A stretch of DNA of 64,000 nt from Paraburkholderia sp. BL21I4N1 (lineage in GTDB: Bacteria; Pseudomonadota; Gammaproteobacteria; Burkholderiales; Burkholderiaceae): contig NZ_PVEN01000006.1 in assembly GCF_002973525.1 (NCBI RefSeq), positions 248,001-312,000 on the forward strand, in the 5' to 3' direction. The notes below the pieces were generated by a model. That model saw only the letters and a list, made by a program, of their open reading frames with translations. It made no database searches and was not told where the DNA came from. The number at the start of each line of letters is the position of its first letter. Positions within the stretch are counted from its first letter, which is position 1. The position numbers and the translations under genes were made by a program. Below are positions 52,399-62,021 of the stretch, one piece after another.

Positions 52399-53202
52399 TT
52401 ACGCGTGCTGGCTGCTGACCGACAGCACTTCGCCGGTCAGATACGACGCATAGTCGCTTGCGAGAAAGACCATCACGTTCGCCACCTCCCACACTTCGGC
52501 GGCGCGTCCGAATGCCTCACGCGACGCCAGTTGATCGAGCAGATCGGCCGAAGCCGACTTCTTCAGGAAATCGTGCAACGCAATACTCGGCGCGACCGCA
52601 TTGATGCGCACGCCGTACGGCGCGGCCTCGAGCGCCGCGCAGCGCGTCAGCGCCATGACCCCGGCTTTCGCCGCGGCGTAATGCGCCTGTTCCGCCTGCG
52701 CGCGCCAGCCGAGCACCGACGCGTTGTTGACGATCGCGCCATGGCCGCGTTGCTGCATGTGCGGCAACATCGCCCGCGTCATCCGGAACGTGCCGGTGAG
52801 GCTAATGTCGATCACACGCGACCATTCGGCATCGTCCATTTCGACGATGCGGCGCGCGCCGCCGAGCCCGGCGTTGTTGATCAGCACGTCGACGCCCGCC
52901 AGCTTGTCCTCGGCGTCGGCCACCAGCGCGCGCACGTCCTCTTCCAGCGAAACGTTGCACAGGCGCCCGTAAATGGCCCGCAAACCGGTTTCGGCGCGCA
53001 GCGTCTCGACCGCCTGCGCCAGCCGCCGTTCGTGGATGTCGGAGATGAACAGCGCGCGGCAGCCTTCTTCCGCGCAGCGCTTCGCGGCGGCGAAGCCGAT
53101 ACCGACACCGGCGGCGGCGGTAATCAGCACCGACTTGCCCGCCAGCAGCTGATGGCCCGGCACATACGCGGGCGCGCTGCGCACCGCTTGAGACTCGTTC
53201 AT
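52399..53202 (-). CDS. ipdF: Short-chain dehydrogenase, IpdF-like
   Basis: 267 residues; GHQLLAGKSVLITAAAGVGIG is its N-terminus (shown in parts), followed by DIHERRL, NNAGLGG, NNASVLGWRAQ, HYAAAKAGVMALT and SDYASYLTGEV. From memory this matches IpdF (Rv3559c), which oxidises the 5-hydroxyl of the HIP intermediate after FadD3. The ATG overlaps the stop of the acyl-CoA dehydrogenase gene by four bases (53199-53202), a sign of coupling. Confidence 0.88.
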   Translation of the reverse strand: MNESQAVRSAPAYVPGHQLLAGKSVLITAAAGVGIGFAAAKRCAEEGCRALFISDIHERRLAQAVETLRAETGLRAIYGRLCNVSLEEDVRALVADAEDKLAGVDVLINNAGLGGARRIVEMDDAEWSRVIDISLTGTFRMTRAMLPHMQQRGHGAIVNNASVLGWRAQAEQAHYAAAKAGVMALTRCAALEAAPYGVRINAVAPSIALHDFLKKSASADLLDQLASREAFGRAAEVWEVANVMVFLASDYASYLTGEVLSVSSQHA

Positions 53203-54410
53203 AGCGTTCCTCTCGGTTCCTTCGGCATGCCGAGCCCGCGCTCGGCCATGATGTTGAGCTGGATTTCGTTGGTGCCCGCGTAGATCGTGTCCGCGCGCGA
53301 GAACAGGAAAACGCCTTGCAGACGGCTGCGTTTGGCGTCGTCGGCGGCGAGCAGGTTGGCGTTCGGGCCGAGCACGTCCATGGCCAGTTGGCCGAGTTCG
53401 CGGTGCCAGTTGGACCAGTAATACTTGTAGATCAGCGCCTCGCGGCCCAGCGTGCCGCCAGCGCCCGCGTTGGCCTGGTTTGCACCGTCGGCGCCGGCCA
53501 GCATGCGCAGTGCGTTGTAGCGCATCACGCGCAAACCCACCCACGCCCGCGCGATCCGTTGCCGGATCACGGCGTCGTGCGCGACGCCCGCTTCGTGCGC
53601 GGCGTCGATCACCCAGTCCAGTTCGCGGATGAACTGCATCTGCTGGCCGAGCGTCGACATGCCGCGTTCGAAGCCGAGCAAGGTCATCGCTATGCGCCAA
53701 CCGTCGCCAGGTGCGCCGACGAGATCGTCCGAGGCAGCGAGCGCGCCGTCGAAGAACACCTCGTTGAATTCCGCGCCGCCGTTCATCTGCCGGATCGGCC
53801 GGATCTCGACGCCCGGTTGATCCAGCGGCAGCAACAGGAACGACAGCCCGCGATTGCCGCGCGAATCCGGATCGGTGCGCGCGACGACGAAGATCCAGTC
53901 GGAATCGTGCGCGAGCGAGGTCCAGACTTTCTGGCCAGACACGCGCCAGCTGCCGTGGTCGTCGCGAACGGCGCGGGTGCGGATGTTCGCGAGATCGGAG
54001 CCCGCGCCGGGTTCCGAATAGCCCTGGCACCAGAACTGCGTGCCGTTCAGAATGCCGGGAAGGAAGCGCTTGCGTTGATCCTCGCTGCCGCAAGCGATCA
54101 GCGTCGGGCCGAGCAGCCCTTCGCCGATATGCCCCATGCGGCCCGGGCCGCCGGCGCGCGCGTATTCCTCGTGGAAAATCACCTGCTGCGCGACCGTAAA
54201 GGCGCGGCCGCCTTCGCCGGTGGGCCAGCCGAGTCCCGTCCAGCCGCCGTGCGCAAGCTCGCGTTCCCACTGTTTGCGCAGCGCCGGATAGGCTTCTTCG
54301 TCGCCCGGACCGCCGCGGTATTTCAGGCACGCAAATTCGCCCGTTAGGTGCGTACGCATCCAGTCGGCGACTTCGACACGCAAGCGCTCGTATTGAGTTT
54401 CGCTATTCAT
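53199..54410 (-). CDS. Acyl-CoA dehydrogenase (large partner)
   Basis: 403 residues. GYSEPGAGSDLA and QKVWTSLAHDSDW are the FAD/substrate region; the C-terminal Gly-rich helix region has YAGTNEIQLNIMAERGLG (Ala at the usual Glu place). Pairs with the next gene (54410), whose stop overlaps this start (TGATG). Such neighbours often form alpha2beta2 enzymes in steroid breakdown. The step is unknown. Confidence 0.93.
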   Translation of the reverse strand: MNSETQYERLRVEVADWMRTHLTGEFACLKYRGGPGDEEAYPALRKQWERELAHGGWTGLGWPTGEGGRAFTVAQQVIFHEEYARAGGPGRMGHIGEGLLGPTLIACGSEDQRKRFLPGILNGTQFWCQGYSEPGAGSDLANIRTRAVRDDHGSWRVSGQKVWTSLAHDSDWIFVVARTDPDSRGNRGLSFLLLPLDQPGVEIRPIRQMNGGAEFNEVFFDGALAASDDLVGAPGDGWRIAMTLLGFERGMSTLGQQMQFIRELDWVIDAAHEAGVAHDAVIRQRIARAWVGLRVMRYNALRMLAGADGANQANAGAGGTLGREALIYKYYWSNWHRELGQLAMDVLGPNANLLAADDAKRSRLQGVFLFSRADTIYAGTNEIQLNIMAERGLGMPKEPRGTL

Positions 54411-55693
54411 CACAGGACTCCCGCGAGCACGTTTTGCGCGTGATCGATCTGCGCCGCGGCAGGCGCCTCAGACTTAAGCCCACGGCGATCCACAAGTTGT
54501 TGCGCGATCAACGACAACATCTCCGAGCTCGTGCCGAATAACGCACTCGACGCCTGGGCCCGCTTGAAATACAACTGCGGGTCGTATTCCCAGGTGAAGC
54601 CGACGCCGCCGTGCAGTTGGATCGCTTCCTGCGCGCAGAAGCGGAAAGCGTCGTTGGCGCTCGCTTTGGCAGCGGCGACATCCGCGAAGACGTCGGCACC
54701 GTGTGATGCGGTGGCACTCGCTTGATCCCACGCTTGCGCGGCACCTAAAACGACAGAGCGGCTGGCTTCGATCTCGACCAGCATCTGCGCGCAGCGGTGT
54801 TTGACCGCCTGAAACGATGCAATCGCGCGGCCGAATTGCACGCGATCCGCCGTGTAGGCCAGCGTGAGATCAAGGCATTGCTGCGCGCCGCCTACCTGTT
54901 CGGCGGCGAGCGCCAGCGCGGCGAACCACGCGGTGTGCGAGAGCACGCGTTCGGCTTCACGGCCACGGGCCAGAACGGCGGCACGCGGCAGTTCTACCTC
55001 ATGCAGGTCGAGCCGCGCCAACGGACGTGTCGCATCGAGCGTGACGAGCGGTGTGCGCGTCAATCCCGCGATGTTCGCGCCACGCAACTCGAATAACGCG
55101 AGTGTCCGCGCTTCGTTGGCCACCAGCGCCGGCACCAGCAATAGCTCGGCACTCGCGCCGTCGATCACCTGCTCCAGCGCGCCGGATAAACGGTAACCAC
55201 CAGCCGTTTCTTCCGCGTACAGCGGCGCCGTGCGCGCGTCGAGTTGGAATCTGGGTGACATCGGGTATGCCTGCGTGTCGAACCCGAAACCCACCGATAT
55301 CGGCAACGCGAGCGTGGCGCTCAATTCACCGCTCGCGATCCGTGCGAGGTGTTCACGCGCGGCCTTCGCATCGTCCGCGCCGTCGCTCAGCATCGTCAAC
55401 GCCGTCGCCGCCAGACAGACCGTGCCGAAGTACGGCGCGCACGCAAGCCGGCGGCCGAACTGTTCCATCAGCAGCACCAGTTCCGTCGCGCCCAGACCGG
55501 CGCCGCCCGCGTCTTCCGGCACCGTGAGCGCACACCAGCCAAGTTCGCCCGCAACCGTGCGCCACAGCGCTTCATCGCGGCCCGCGCCGTGTTCGATCGC
55601 GTGCCGCACCGCTGCCGACCCACTGCGCTCGGCCAGCACCTCGGCCGCCGCGTCGCGAATCATGATCTGTTCTTCGGAAAGAGCGAGGTTCAT
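54410..55693 (-). CDS. Acyl-CoA dehydrogenase (small or divergent partner)
   Basis: 427 residues, start MNLALSEEQIMIRDAA at 55693. ACAD fold recognisable by YTADRVQFGRAIASFQAVKH and QLHGGVGFTWEYDPQLYFKR. No clear catalytic base motif is seen by eye; probably the non-catalytic or second partner of the 53199 product. The SDR stop lies four bases upstream. Confidence 0.93.
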   Translation of the reverse strand: MNLALSEEQIMIRDAAAEVLAERSGSAAVRHAIEHGAGRDEALWRTVAGELGWCALTVPEDAGGAGLGATELVLLMEQFGRRLACAPYFGTVCLAATALTMLSDGADDAKAAREHLARIASGELSATLALPISVGFGFDTQAYPMSPRFQLDARTAPLYAEETAGGYRLSGALEQVIDGASAELLLVPALVANEARTLALFELRGANIAGLTRTPLVTLDATRPLARLDLHEVELPRAAVLARGREAERVLSHTAWFAALALAAEQVGGAQQCLDLTLAYTADRVQFGRAIASFQAVKHRCAQMLVEIEASRSVVLGAAQAWDQASATASHGADVFADVAAAKASANDAFRFCAQEAIQLHGGVGFTWEYDPQLYFKRAQASSALFGTSSEMLSLIAQQLVDRRGLKSEAPAAAQIDHAQNVLAGVL

Positions 55694-55697
55694 CGCA

Positions 55698-56573
55698 TCA
55701 GCTTCCGTAGACGCGCTGCGCGGGCTCGCGCTGCGCGACCAGCGCGGCGACCGCACCGCCGATTTCCGCCACGTTCCAGCGCGCGCCGTTGTCGATCGTC
55801 GGGCCGGTGCGCCAGCCTTCCGCCACCGCGATCATGCCGCCCGCGGCCTCGAACACCTGGCCGGTGACATCGCGCGACGCCGCGCTGCCGAGCCACACCA
55901 CAAGCGGCGCGACGTTGGCGGGATCGAAGTAATCGAAGCCCTCGACGGGCTTCTTCATCATGTCGGCGAACACGCCTTCCGTCATCGACGTGCGCGCGGC
56001 CGGCGCCAGCGCGTTCACGCGGATGCCGTAGCGTTGCAATTCGGCGGCCTGCATCAACGTGAGCGCCGCGATGGCGGCCTTGGCCGCGCCGTAGTTCGCC
56101 TGCCCGATCGAGCCTTGCAGCCCGGCGCCGGAGCTCGTGTTGACGATCCGCGCGTCCACTTCGGCACCGCTCTTCGACGCTTCGCGCCATTCTCGCGCCA
56201 GCAATTGCGCGAGGCAGAAATGGCCACGCAGATGGACGCGCATCACGTCGTCCCAATCGGTATCGCTCATGCTGGCGAACATCCGGTCGCGGCAAATGCC
56301 CGCGTTGTTCACCAGCACATGAATCTCGCCGAAGGCCCGGTGCGCGGCATCGACGATACGTTGCGCGCTATCGACGCGCGTAATGTCGTCCGCATTGGCG
56401 AGCGCGCGTCCGCCTGCTCGCGCGATCTCGTCGCAGACCGCCTGCGCGGCGTCCTCGCGAATATCGTTGACCACCACCGCCGCGCCTTCGGCGGCGAACG
56501 CCCGCGCATACTCGCGGCCCAACCCGCCTCCCGCGCCGGTGATGATGACCGTGCGGCCGTTGCAGATTCCCAT
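55698..56573 (-). CDS. Short-chain dehydrogenase (Rv3548c-like)
   Basis: 291 residues. VIITGAGGGLGREYARAFA, VNNAGICRDRMFASMSD, NTSSGAGLQGSIGQANY with YGAAKAA, and a long C-terminus GWRTGPTIDNGARWNVAE are features of the Rv3548c group in mycobacterial steroid clusters, from memory. AGGA precedes the ATG at 56573. Next to FadA6-like thiolase and acyl-CoA dehydrogenase genes. Confidence 0.88.
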   Translation of the reverse strand: MGICNGRTVIITGAGGGLGREYARAFAAEGAAVVVNDIREDAAQAVCDEIARAGGRALANADDITRVDSAQRIVDAAHRAFGEIHVLVNNAGICRDRMFASMSDTDWDDVMRVHLRGHFCLAQLLAREWREASKSGAEVDARIVNTSSGAGLQGSIGQANYGAAKAAIAALTLMQAAELQRYGIRVNALAPAARTSMTEGVFADMMKKPVEGFDYFDPANVAPLVVWLGSAASRDVTGQVFEAAGGMIAVAEGWRTGPTIDNGARWNVAEIGGAVAALVAQREPAQRVYGS

Positions 56574-56612
56574 GCTTGATCCTCGTAGACAGTGATGCGT
56601 TTGGTGTCCCGC

Positions 56613-57764
56613 TTACAGGCGCTCGATAATCGTGACGTTGGCGAGCCCGCCGCCCTCGCACATGGTTTGCAGGCCGTAGCGGCCTTGCGTGCGTTCGAGT
56701 TCGTGCAGCAGGCTGGTCATGAGCCGCGCACCGGTCGCGCCGAGCGGATGACCGAGCGCGATCGCGCCGCCGTTCGGGTTGGTGCGTTCGTGCGGATAGC
56801 GCATGTCGGCGAGCCAGGCCAGCGCGACCGAGGCGAACGCTTCATTGAGTTCGACCACGTCGATATCGTCCAGCGTGAGGCCCGCTTTTTTCAGCGCGTG
56901 ACGGGTCGCGGGAATCGGCGCGGTGAGCATCCACAGCGGATCGTCGCCGAGCACACTCAAGTGATGCATGCGAGCACGCGGGGTCAGGCCGTAACGCTTG
57001 AGCGCGTCTTCGGAAACGATCAGCAACGCGGCGGCCGCGTCGCATGTCTGGCTCGAAACGGCTGCCGTCAGCGCGCCGCCCGGCATCAGCGGTTCGAGCG
57101 ATGCCATCTTCGCGAGCGTGGTGTCCTTGCGTGGCGTTTCGTCATGCACCACGCCCGCAAAGGGCGCTATTTCACGTGAGAAATAGCCACGTTCAATCGC
57201 CATCAGCGCACGCCGATGGCTCTCAAGCGCGTACCGTTCCATGTCCTCGCGCGACAGATTCCACCGATCCGCGATCCGCTGCGCCGCATGAAACTGCGAG
57301 ACCGGCGCATCGCCAAAACGTGCACGCCAGCCGATGCTGCCGGAAAACGGATCGCTGAAGCCGAGAGGCACGGCCGCCGTCATCGCCGACGAAATCGGAA
57401 TCTGCGTCATGGTCTGCACGCCGCCCGCGACCACCACGTCCTGCGTGCCGCTCATCACCGCCTGCGCGGCGAAATGCACGGCCTGTTGCGACGATCCGCA
57501 CTGACGATCCACCGTCACGCCCGGCACCGTCAGCGGCAAGCCGGCGGCCAGCCAGCAGGTGCGCGCGATATTGCCCGCCAGCGGGCCGATCGTATCGACG
57601 CAGCCGAACACCACGTCGTCGTAATCGTCGGCGGGAATCGCATTGCGCGCCACCAGTTCGCGCAGCACGAAACCGCCGAGGTCCGCGGCATGCACCTGCG
57701 CGAGGCCGCCTTTGCGGCGGCCGGTCGGCGTGCGCAGCGCGTCGACGATATAAGCCTGTCTCAT
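56613..57764 (-). CDS. fadA6: Thiolase, FadA6-like
   Basis: 383 residues. VTVDRQCGSSQQAVHFAAQAV (catalytic Cys), MTQIPISSAMT, ELNEAFASVALAWL, GHPLGATGARL, CEGGGLANVTIIERL. This is very close from memory to FadA6 (Rv3556c) of the KstR2 regulon, which cleaves a C/D-ring derived 3-oxoacyl-CoA. The ATG at 57764 overlaps the preceding stop (TGATG). Confidence 0.92.
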   Translation of the reverse strand: MRQAYIVDALRTPTGRRKGGLAQVHAADLGGFVLRELVARNAIPADDYDDVVFGCVDTIGPLAGNIARTCWLAAGLPLTVPGVTVDRQCGSSQQAVHFAAQAVMSGTQDVVVAGGVQTMTQIPISSAMTAAVPLGFSDPFSGSIGWRARFGDAPVSQFHAAQRIADRWNLSREDMERYALESHRRALMAIERGYFSREIAPFAGVVHDETPRKDTTLAKMASLEPLMPGGALTAAVSSQTCDAAAALLIVSEDALKRYGLTPRARMHHLSVLGDDPLWMLTAPIPATRHALKKAGLTLDDIDVVELNEAFASVALAWLADMRYPHERTNPNGGAIALGHPLGATGARLMTSLLHELERTQGRYGLQTMCEGGGLANVTIIERL

Positions 57765-58825
57765 CACGACTCCAGTTCGAAAGTACGGGCCGGACCGATC
57801 GGTGCGCGATCGTCGATCAGCGCAGCGGCGACGCGGGCCTTGTGAAACGTCGTGTCGCCCCAGCTATTCGCGAGCGCCCAGATGCGTTTCAGGAAAATTT
57901 GCAGATCGAGTTCCCACGTGTAGCCGATCGCACCGTGCACCTGCATGGCGTGACGCGCGGCGAGTTGAGCGGCGGCGGTGGCGGCGAGCTTCGCGTGAGA
58001 GACGTACAGCGCGCGCCGCGGGTCGTTGTCAGCGATCGCGCACGCGGCGCGATACACCACCGGCCGCGCGAACTCGTAGCGAATCGCGACGTCGGCAAGC
58101 AGATGCTTGAGCGCCTGATACGAACCGATCGGTTTGCCGAACTGCTTGCGCTGCGCGCTGTAGTCGATCGCCACGTCGAGCACACGCTGCGTCAAACCGA
58201 GCAATTGCGCGGCGACGGCGAACGCGCCGCGATCCAGCGCAGCGTCCAGCAGCGGCGCGGCGGCATCGCGCAAAGCCACACGCGTCCCGGCGGAAGGCGT
58301 CCAGTCGACTTCGAATAAACGCCGCGAAGGATCGACGCTCTCCACGGCGTTCAAACGGCACGCGTGCGGCGTGAGCCAATGCAGTTCGCCGTCGCGCTCG
58401 GCCAGCAGAACCTGCGCGACATGGGCGTCGGCCACATACGGATTCACTGGATGCGCAATCGCCACCCGTGCCGAGCCCGCCGCGATCTCGCGCAACAACG
58501 CGTCGCGCGCCTCGCTCGCGGGCAAGCCGTCGAGCAGCCCCACGGCCACCAGTGCCGTATCGAGCAAGGGCTCGGGTCCGGCGAAATAGCCGTAGGTCTG
58601 CGCGAGCAGCGACCATTCCACTTCGCCGAGACCGAGGCCGTTTTGAGCCTCGGGCACCGATACCGCCGTCAAACCTTGCGCGGCGATCATCTGCCACAGC
58701 GCGTCCGAGCGTCCCGTCGGCGTGTGCCACAACTCGCGAATCAGTTCGGGCGTCATCTCCGTCATGAGAAAGCGCCGGACGCTGCTTTCCAGCGCGTCCT
58801 GATCCTCGTTGAATACGAAATCCAT
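57764..58825 (-). CDS. Acyl-CoA dehydrogenase (small partner, FadE-like)
   Basis: 353 residues. ACAD fold with YSAQRKQFGKPIGSYQALKH, HGAIGYTWELDLQIFLKR and a shorter C-terminus than the 393-residue neighbour. Together the pair looks like an alpha2beta2 dehydrogenase of steroid rings. Start with AGGAACT just ahead. The catalytic Glu of standard enzymes is not obvious here. Confidence 0.92.
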   Translation of the reverse strand: MDFVFNEDQDALESSVRRFLMTEMTPELIRELWHTPTGRSDALWQMIAAQGLTAVSVPEAQNGLGLGEVEWSLLAQTYGYFAGPEPLLDTALVAVGLLDGLPASEARDALLREIAAGSARVAIAHPVNPYVADAHVAQVLLAERDGELHWLTPHACRLNAVESVDPSRRLFEVDWTPSAGTRVALRDAAAPLLDAALDRGAFAVAAQLLGLTQRVLDVAIDYSAQRKQFGKPIGSYQALKHLLADVAIRYEFARPVVYRAACAIADNDPRRALYVSHAKLAATAAAQLAARHAMQVHGAIGYTWELDLQIFLKRIWALANSWGDTTFHKARVAAALIDDRAPIGPARTFELES

Positions 58826-58897
58826 AGTTCCTCGCTCAATCCTTTAAGCGCCCGGATGCGGGCTCGTTGCGGCCGTCGGCGGCGTGTCGCACCGGCA

Positions 58898-60079
58898 TCA
58901 CGAGCGCGGCATGCCCAGCATCCGTTCCGCGACGATGTTCCGCTGGATCTCGTTGGTGCCCGCGTAAATCGGCCCGGCCTGCGCGAACAGAAAACCATCG
59001 AGCCAGTTGCCGAGCGCGGCGTGCTGCTCGCGCGTTTGCGGCACCACCTCGGCACGCGCGCCGAGAATGTCGAGTGCGGTCTGATGCATGCGCAGATCGA
59101 GTTCGGACCAGAACACCTTGTTGGTGCTCGATTCCGCGCCGATATGGCCGCCCTTCTGCAAGCGGCTGGCGGTGGCGTAGGTCGACAGCGCATACGCCTG
59201 CGCGTCCATCCATGCTGCTGTCACGCGATCGCGCAAGGTGGGATCGCGGTCGGCCTCCGGGCGGTGCGCAAGGTACAGATCGCGTAACGCTTCGGCGGTG
59301 CGTTGAAAACGCGCGGGCGAACGCAGCATCAGGCCGCGTTCGAAACCGGCCGTGGCCATCGCGACCTGCCAGCCCATGCCTTCGCCCGCAAGACGGTTGT
59401 CGACCGGCACGCGCACGTCGTCGAAAAAGATTTCCGCGAAACCGGTGTGGCCGTTCAGCTGCCGGATCGGCCGCACGGTGATGCCGGGCGTGGACAGCGG
59501 CACCATCAGGAACGTCAGCCCGTGATGGCGCGTGGATTGCGCGTCGCTGCGAAACAGGCCGAACAGCCAGTCGGCCCAGACCGCGCGCGTCGACCAGATT
59601 TTCTGGCCATTGAGGATGTATTCGTTGCCCGCGCCACCGTCGGCGCGGATCGCGCTGGCACGAATCGCGGCCATGTCCGAGCCCGCGTTCGGCTCGGACC
59701 AGCCTTGCGCCCACACGTGATCGCCGGCCGCCATGGCCGGCAGAAAGCGGGCTTTTTGCTCGGGCGTGCCGAAGTCCATCAACGTGGGACCGAGCAGGAA
59801 GATGCCGTTCTGATTCACGCGCATCGGCGCGTCGGCGCGCCAGTACTCCTCCTCGAAGATCAGCCACTCGATCAGATCGCAGCCGCGCCCGCCCAGTTCG
59901 CGCGGCCACGTGACCATGCTCCAGCGGCCCGAATGCAGCGTGCGTTCCCACGCGCGATGCGCGGCGAAACCGGCTTCGGTGTCGAAACTCGGCAGCGGTT
60001 CGCGTGGCACGTGCGCGGCGAGCCAATCGCGAATCTCCGCGCGAAATGCGCGTTGCGCCGGCGTGTAGTCGAGCTTCAT
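58898..60079 (-). CDS. Acyl-CoA dehydrogenase (large partner, FadE-like)
   Basis: 393 residues. QGWSEPNAGSDMAAIR, LNGQKIWSTRA and YAGTNEIQRNIVAERMLGMP. Start overlaps the echA20 stop by four bases. A 72-base gap separates it from the small partner at 57764. Belongs to the steroid C/D ring enzymes; the exact substrate cannot be predicted. Confidence 0.93.
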   Translation of the reverse strand: MKLDYTPAQRAFRAEIRDWLAAHVPREPLPSFDTEAGFAAHRAWERTLHSGRWSMVTWPRELGGRGCDLIEWLIFEEEYWRADAPMRVNQNGIFLLGPTLMDFGTPEQKARFLPAMAAGDHVWAQGWSEPNAGSDMAAIRASAIRADGGAGNEYILNGQKIWSTRAVWADWLFGLFRSDAQSTRHHGLTFLMVPLSTPGITVRPIRQLNGHTGFAEIFFDDVRVPVDNRLAGEGMGWQVAMATAGFERGLMLRSPARFQRTAEALRDLYLAHRPEADRDPTLRDRVTAAWMDAQAYALSTYATASRLQKGGHIGAESSTNKVFWSELDLRMHQTALDILGARAEVVPQTREQHAALGNWLDGFLFAQAGPIYAGTNEIQRNIVAERMLGMPRS

Positions 60080-60897
60080 GCGCGCGCTCCGGCTTGCGCT
60101 TCGGCTTTGCTTGCCGCTGCATCGAACTGCGCATCGCGTTTCTCGACGAAGGCCGAACGCGCTTCGGCCGAATCGTTCGTCATGTAGGCCTGCAACGTGA
60201 AGCCCTGTTCCCAGCGATATTTGTCTTCGAGGTCGCCGTCTTCCACGCCGTTCAGTGCCTCTTTCGCGAGTTGCAGCATCGCGGGGCTCTTGGCGGCGAT
60301 CTTGCGAGCGAGTTCGAGCGCGGCATCGCGCAACTGCTCGCGCGGCACGACGCGTTCCACGGCGCCGAGGCGATAGGCTTCGGCGGCGTCGACCATATCG
60401 CCGGTGAAATACATCGCGCGCACTTTCTGCACGCCGAACATGCGCTGCAAATGCGCGCCGCCGCCCATCGCGCCGCGATCGATTTCCGGCACGCCGAAAC
60501 GCGCGCAGTCCGACGCGACGATCACATCCGCCGCGCCGCAGATGCCGATGCCGCCGCCCAGCACGAAGCCGTGCACGGCGACGATCACCGGTTTTGGATT
60601 ACGGTGCACGGCGCGAAACGTCGCGTAATTGCCGGCATTGACCGCGACGATCCGCTCCGGATGCGCGGCCAGTTCCTTGATATCGACGCCCGCGCAAAAA
60701 CCGCGTCCCGCGCCGCGCAGCACGATGACGTGCACGCTGTCGTCGCGGCCGAGCGCGTCGATCGCATCGGCCAGCGCTTGCCAGCCGCGCGCGTCGAGCG
60801 CATTGACCGGCGGCTGATCGATCACCAGCTCGCCGATACCGCCTTCGCGTTCAATCCTGAACGGCAGCGAGCGGATGCTGTCGAGGGGTTCTGTCAT
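60076..60897 (-). CDS. echA20: Enoyl-CoA hydratase/ring hydrolase, EchA20-like
   Basis: 273 residues. VIDQPPVNALDARGW, GRGFCAGVDIKEL, VHGFVLGGGIGICGAADVI and VPEIDRGAMGGGAHLQR resemble EchA20 (Rv3550), which opens the D ring of HIEC-CoA in mycobacteria, from memory. The start at 60897 follows GGAGACC. Neighbour ipdC is 41 bases upstream. Confidence 0.92.
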   Translation of the reverse strand: MTEPLDSIRSLPFRIEREGGIGELVIDQPPVNALDARGWQALADAIDALGRDDSVHVIVLRGAGRGFCAGVDIKELAAHPERIVAVNAGNYATFRAVHRNPKPVIVAVHGFVLGGGIGICGAADVIVASDCARFGVPEIDRGAMGGGAHLQRMFGVQKVRAMYFTGDMVDAAEAYRLGAVERVVPREQLRDAALELARKIAAKSPAMLQLAKEALNGVEDGDLEDKYRWEQGFTLQAYMTNDSAEARSAFVEKRDAQFDAAASKAEAQAGARA

Positions 60898-60938
60898 GGT
60901 CTCCGTCCCTGATGAGTGTTGTCTGTCGACCGGCGGGC

Positions 60939-62021
60939 TCACGCATGCACCGGAATGCCGCGCATGGCGGCGAGTGTGTCGAGCCGCGTGGTCGCCTCGT
61001 CGACGATCCGTGCGATGACGCTCTCACAGGATTCGAGCGCGCCGATTACCGCAGCCGCCTGGCCGCTCGGCAGCACGCCTTCGTCCGGCTTACCGTCGAC
61101 GATCGCGCGCTGGATCAGAAACGGCGCGTTCGCGGCCATCAGCGTCTGGCTCGCGGTGTAGCTGTGCTCGCGCAACGCCTTGAAACCGAGCGACGCCATC
61201 TGCGCGACACTCATGCCGCTCTGGCGACGCCACGCTTCGGCGGTGCGCAGCGCGAACAACGTGCGGCGCAACGGCCCGAATGCTTCGAGACGCAGCAGGT
61301 AGGGGTTGTCGATCATGCGTTGCGGCAAACCGTCGAGCGCGGCCGAGACGCGAATGCGCGCGGGATCGTCCACCGCCACGTAGCGTTCGAGCGTCGCGCG
61401 CGGCACCGGCGATTCTTCCGTCATCAGAAAGCGCGTGCCCATCGCGATACCGGCCGCGCCATAACCGAGCGCGGCGGCGAGGCCGCGTCCGTCGAAGAAA
61501 CCGCCCGCGGCGATGACCGGCACATTGACGGCGTCCAGCACGCGCGGCAGCAGCAGCGTGGTCGGTATCGAGCCGGTGTGGCCGCCGCCTTCGGCGCCTT
61601 GCACGGTGACCGCATCGGCACCGAGTTCCACGGCTTTCTGCGCGTGCTTCGGCGCGCCGACCGTGGGAATGCAGATCACGCCCGCATCCTTGAAACGGCG
61701 GATCGTTTTGGCGTCGGGGCCACGGCCGTAGCTCACGGCGCGCAGCTTGTGTTTGATCGCCAGATCGACGACTTGCGCCGCGTTCGGCTGGAACATGTGA
61801 AAGTTGATCCCGAACGGCTGGTCTGTCAGTTCCTTCACCCGCAAAATCTCGGCCTCCACGCGCTCGGCTTCGAGCGTCGCGCCGGCGAGAAAACCGAAGC
61901 CGCCAGCATTGCAGGTCGCCGCGACGAGCCGCGCGTCGGCGACCCAGCCCATTGCGGTTTGCACGATCGGATAGCGGCAGCCGAGCAGATCGCACAGCGG
62001 CGTGTGCAGTGCGGCGGTCAT
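60939..62021 (-). CDS. ipdC: Nitronate-monooxygenase-fold flavoprotein, IpdC-like
   Basis: 360 residues. PIVQTAMGWVADARLVAATCNAGGFGFL, FGINFHMFQPN, VTVQGAEGGGHTGSIPT and VIAAGGFFDGRGLAAALGYGAAGIAMGT are FMN-binding NMO blocks (shown partly). IpdC takes part in C-ring handling before EchA20. The ATG at 62021 overlaps the preceding stop by four bases. Confidence 0.9.
   Translation of the reverse strand: MTAALHTPLCDLLGCRYPIVQTAMGWVADARLVAATCNAGGFGFLAGATLEAERVEAEILRVKELTDQPFGINFHMFQPNAAQVVDLAIKHKLRAVSYGRGPDAKTIRRFKDAGVICIPTVGAPKHAQKAVELGADAVTVQGAEGGGHTGSIPTTLLLPRVLDAVNVPVIAAGGFFDGRGLAAALGYGAAGIAMGTRFLMTEESPVPRATLERYVAVDDPARIRVSAALDGLPQRMIDNPYLLRLEAFGPLRRTLFALRTAEAWRRQSGMSVAQMASLGFKALREHSYTASQTLMAANAPFLIQRAIVDGKPDEGVLPSGQAAAVIGALESCESVIARIVDEATTRLDTLAAMRGIPVHA

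Noticed and set aside
52399..54330. One 643-residue fused reading frame
   Set aside because: Only the last 267 codons (SDR) look like protein; the upstream part is an out-of-frame shadow of the acyl-CoA dehydrogenase gene.
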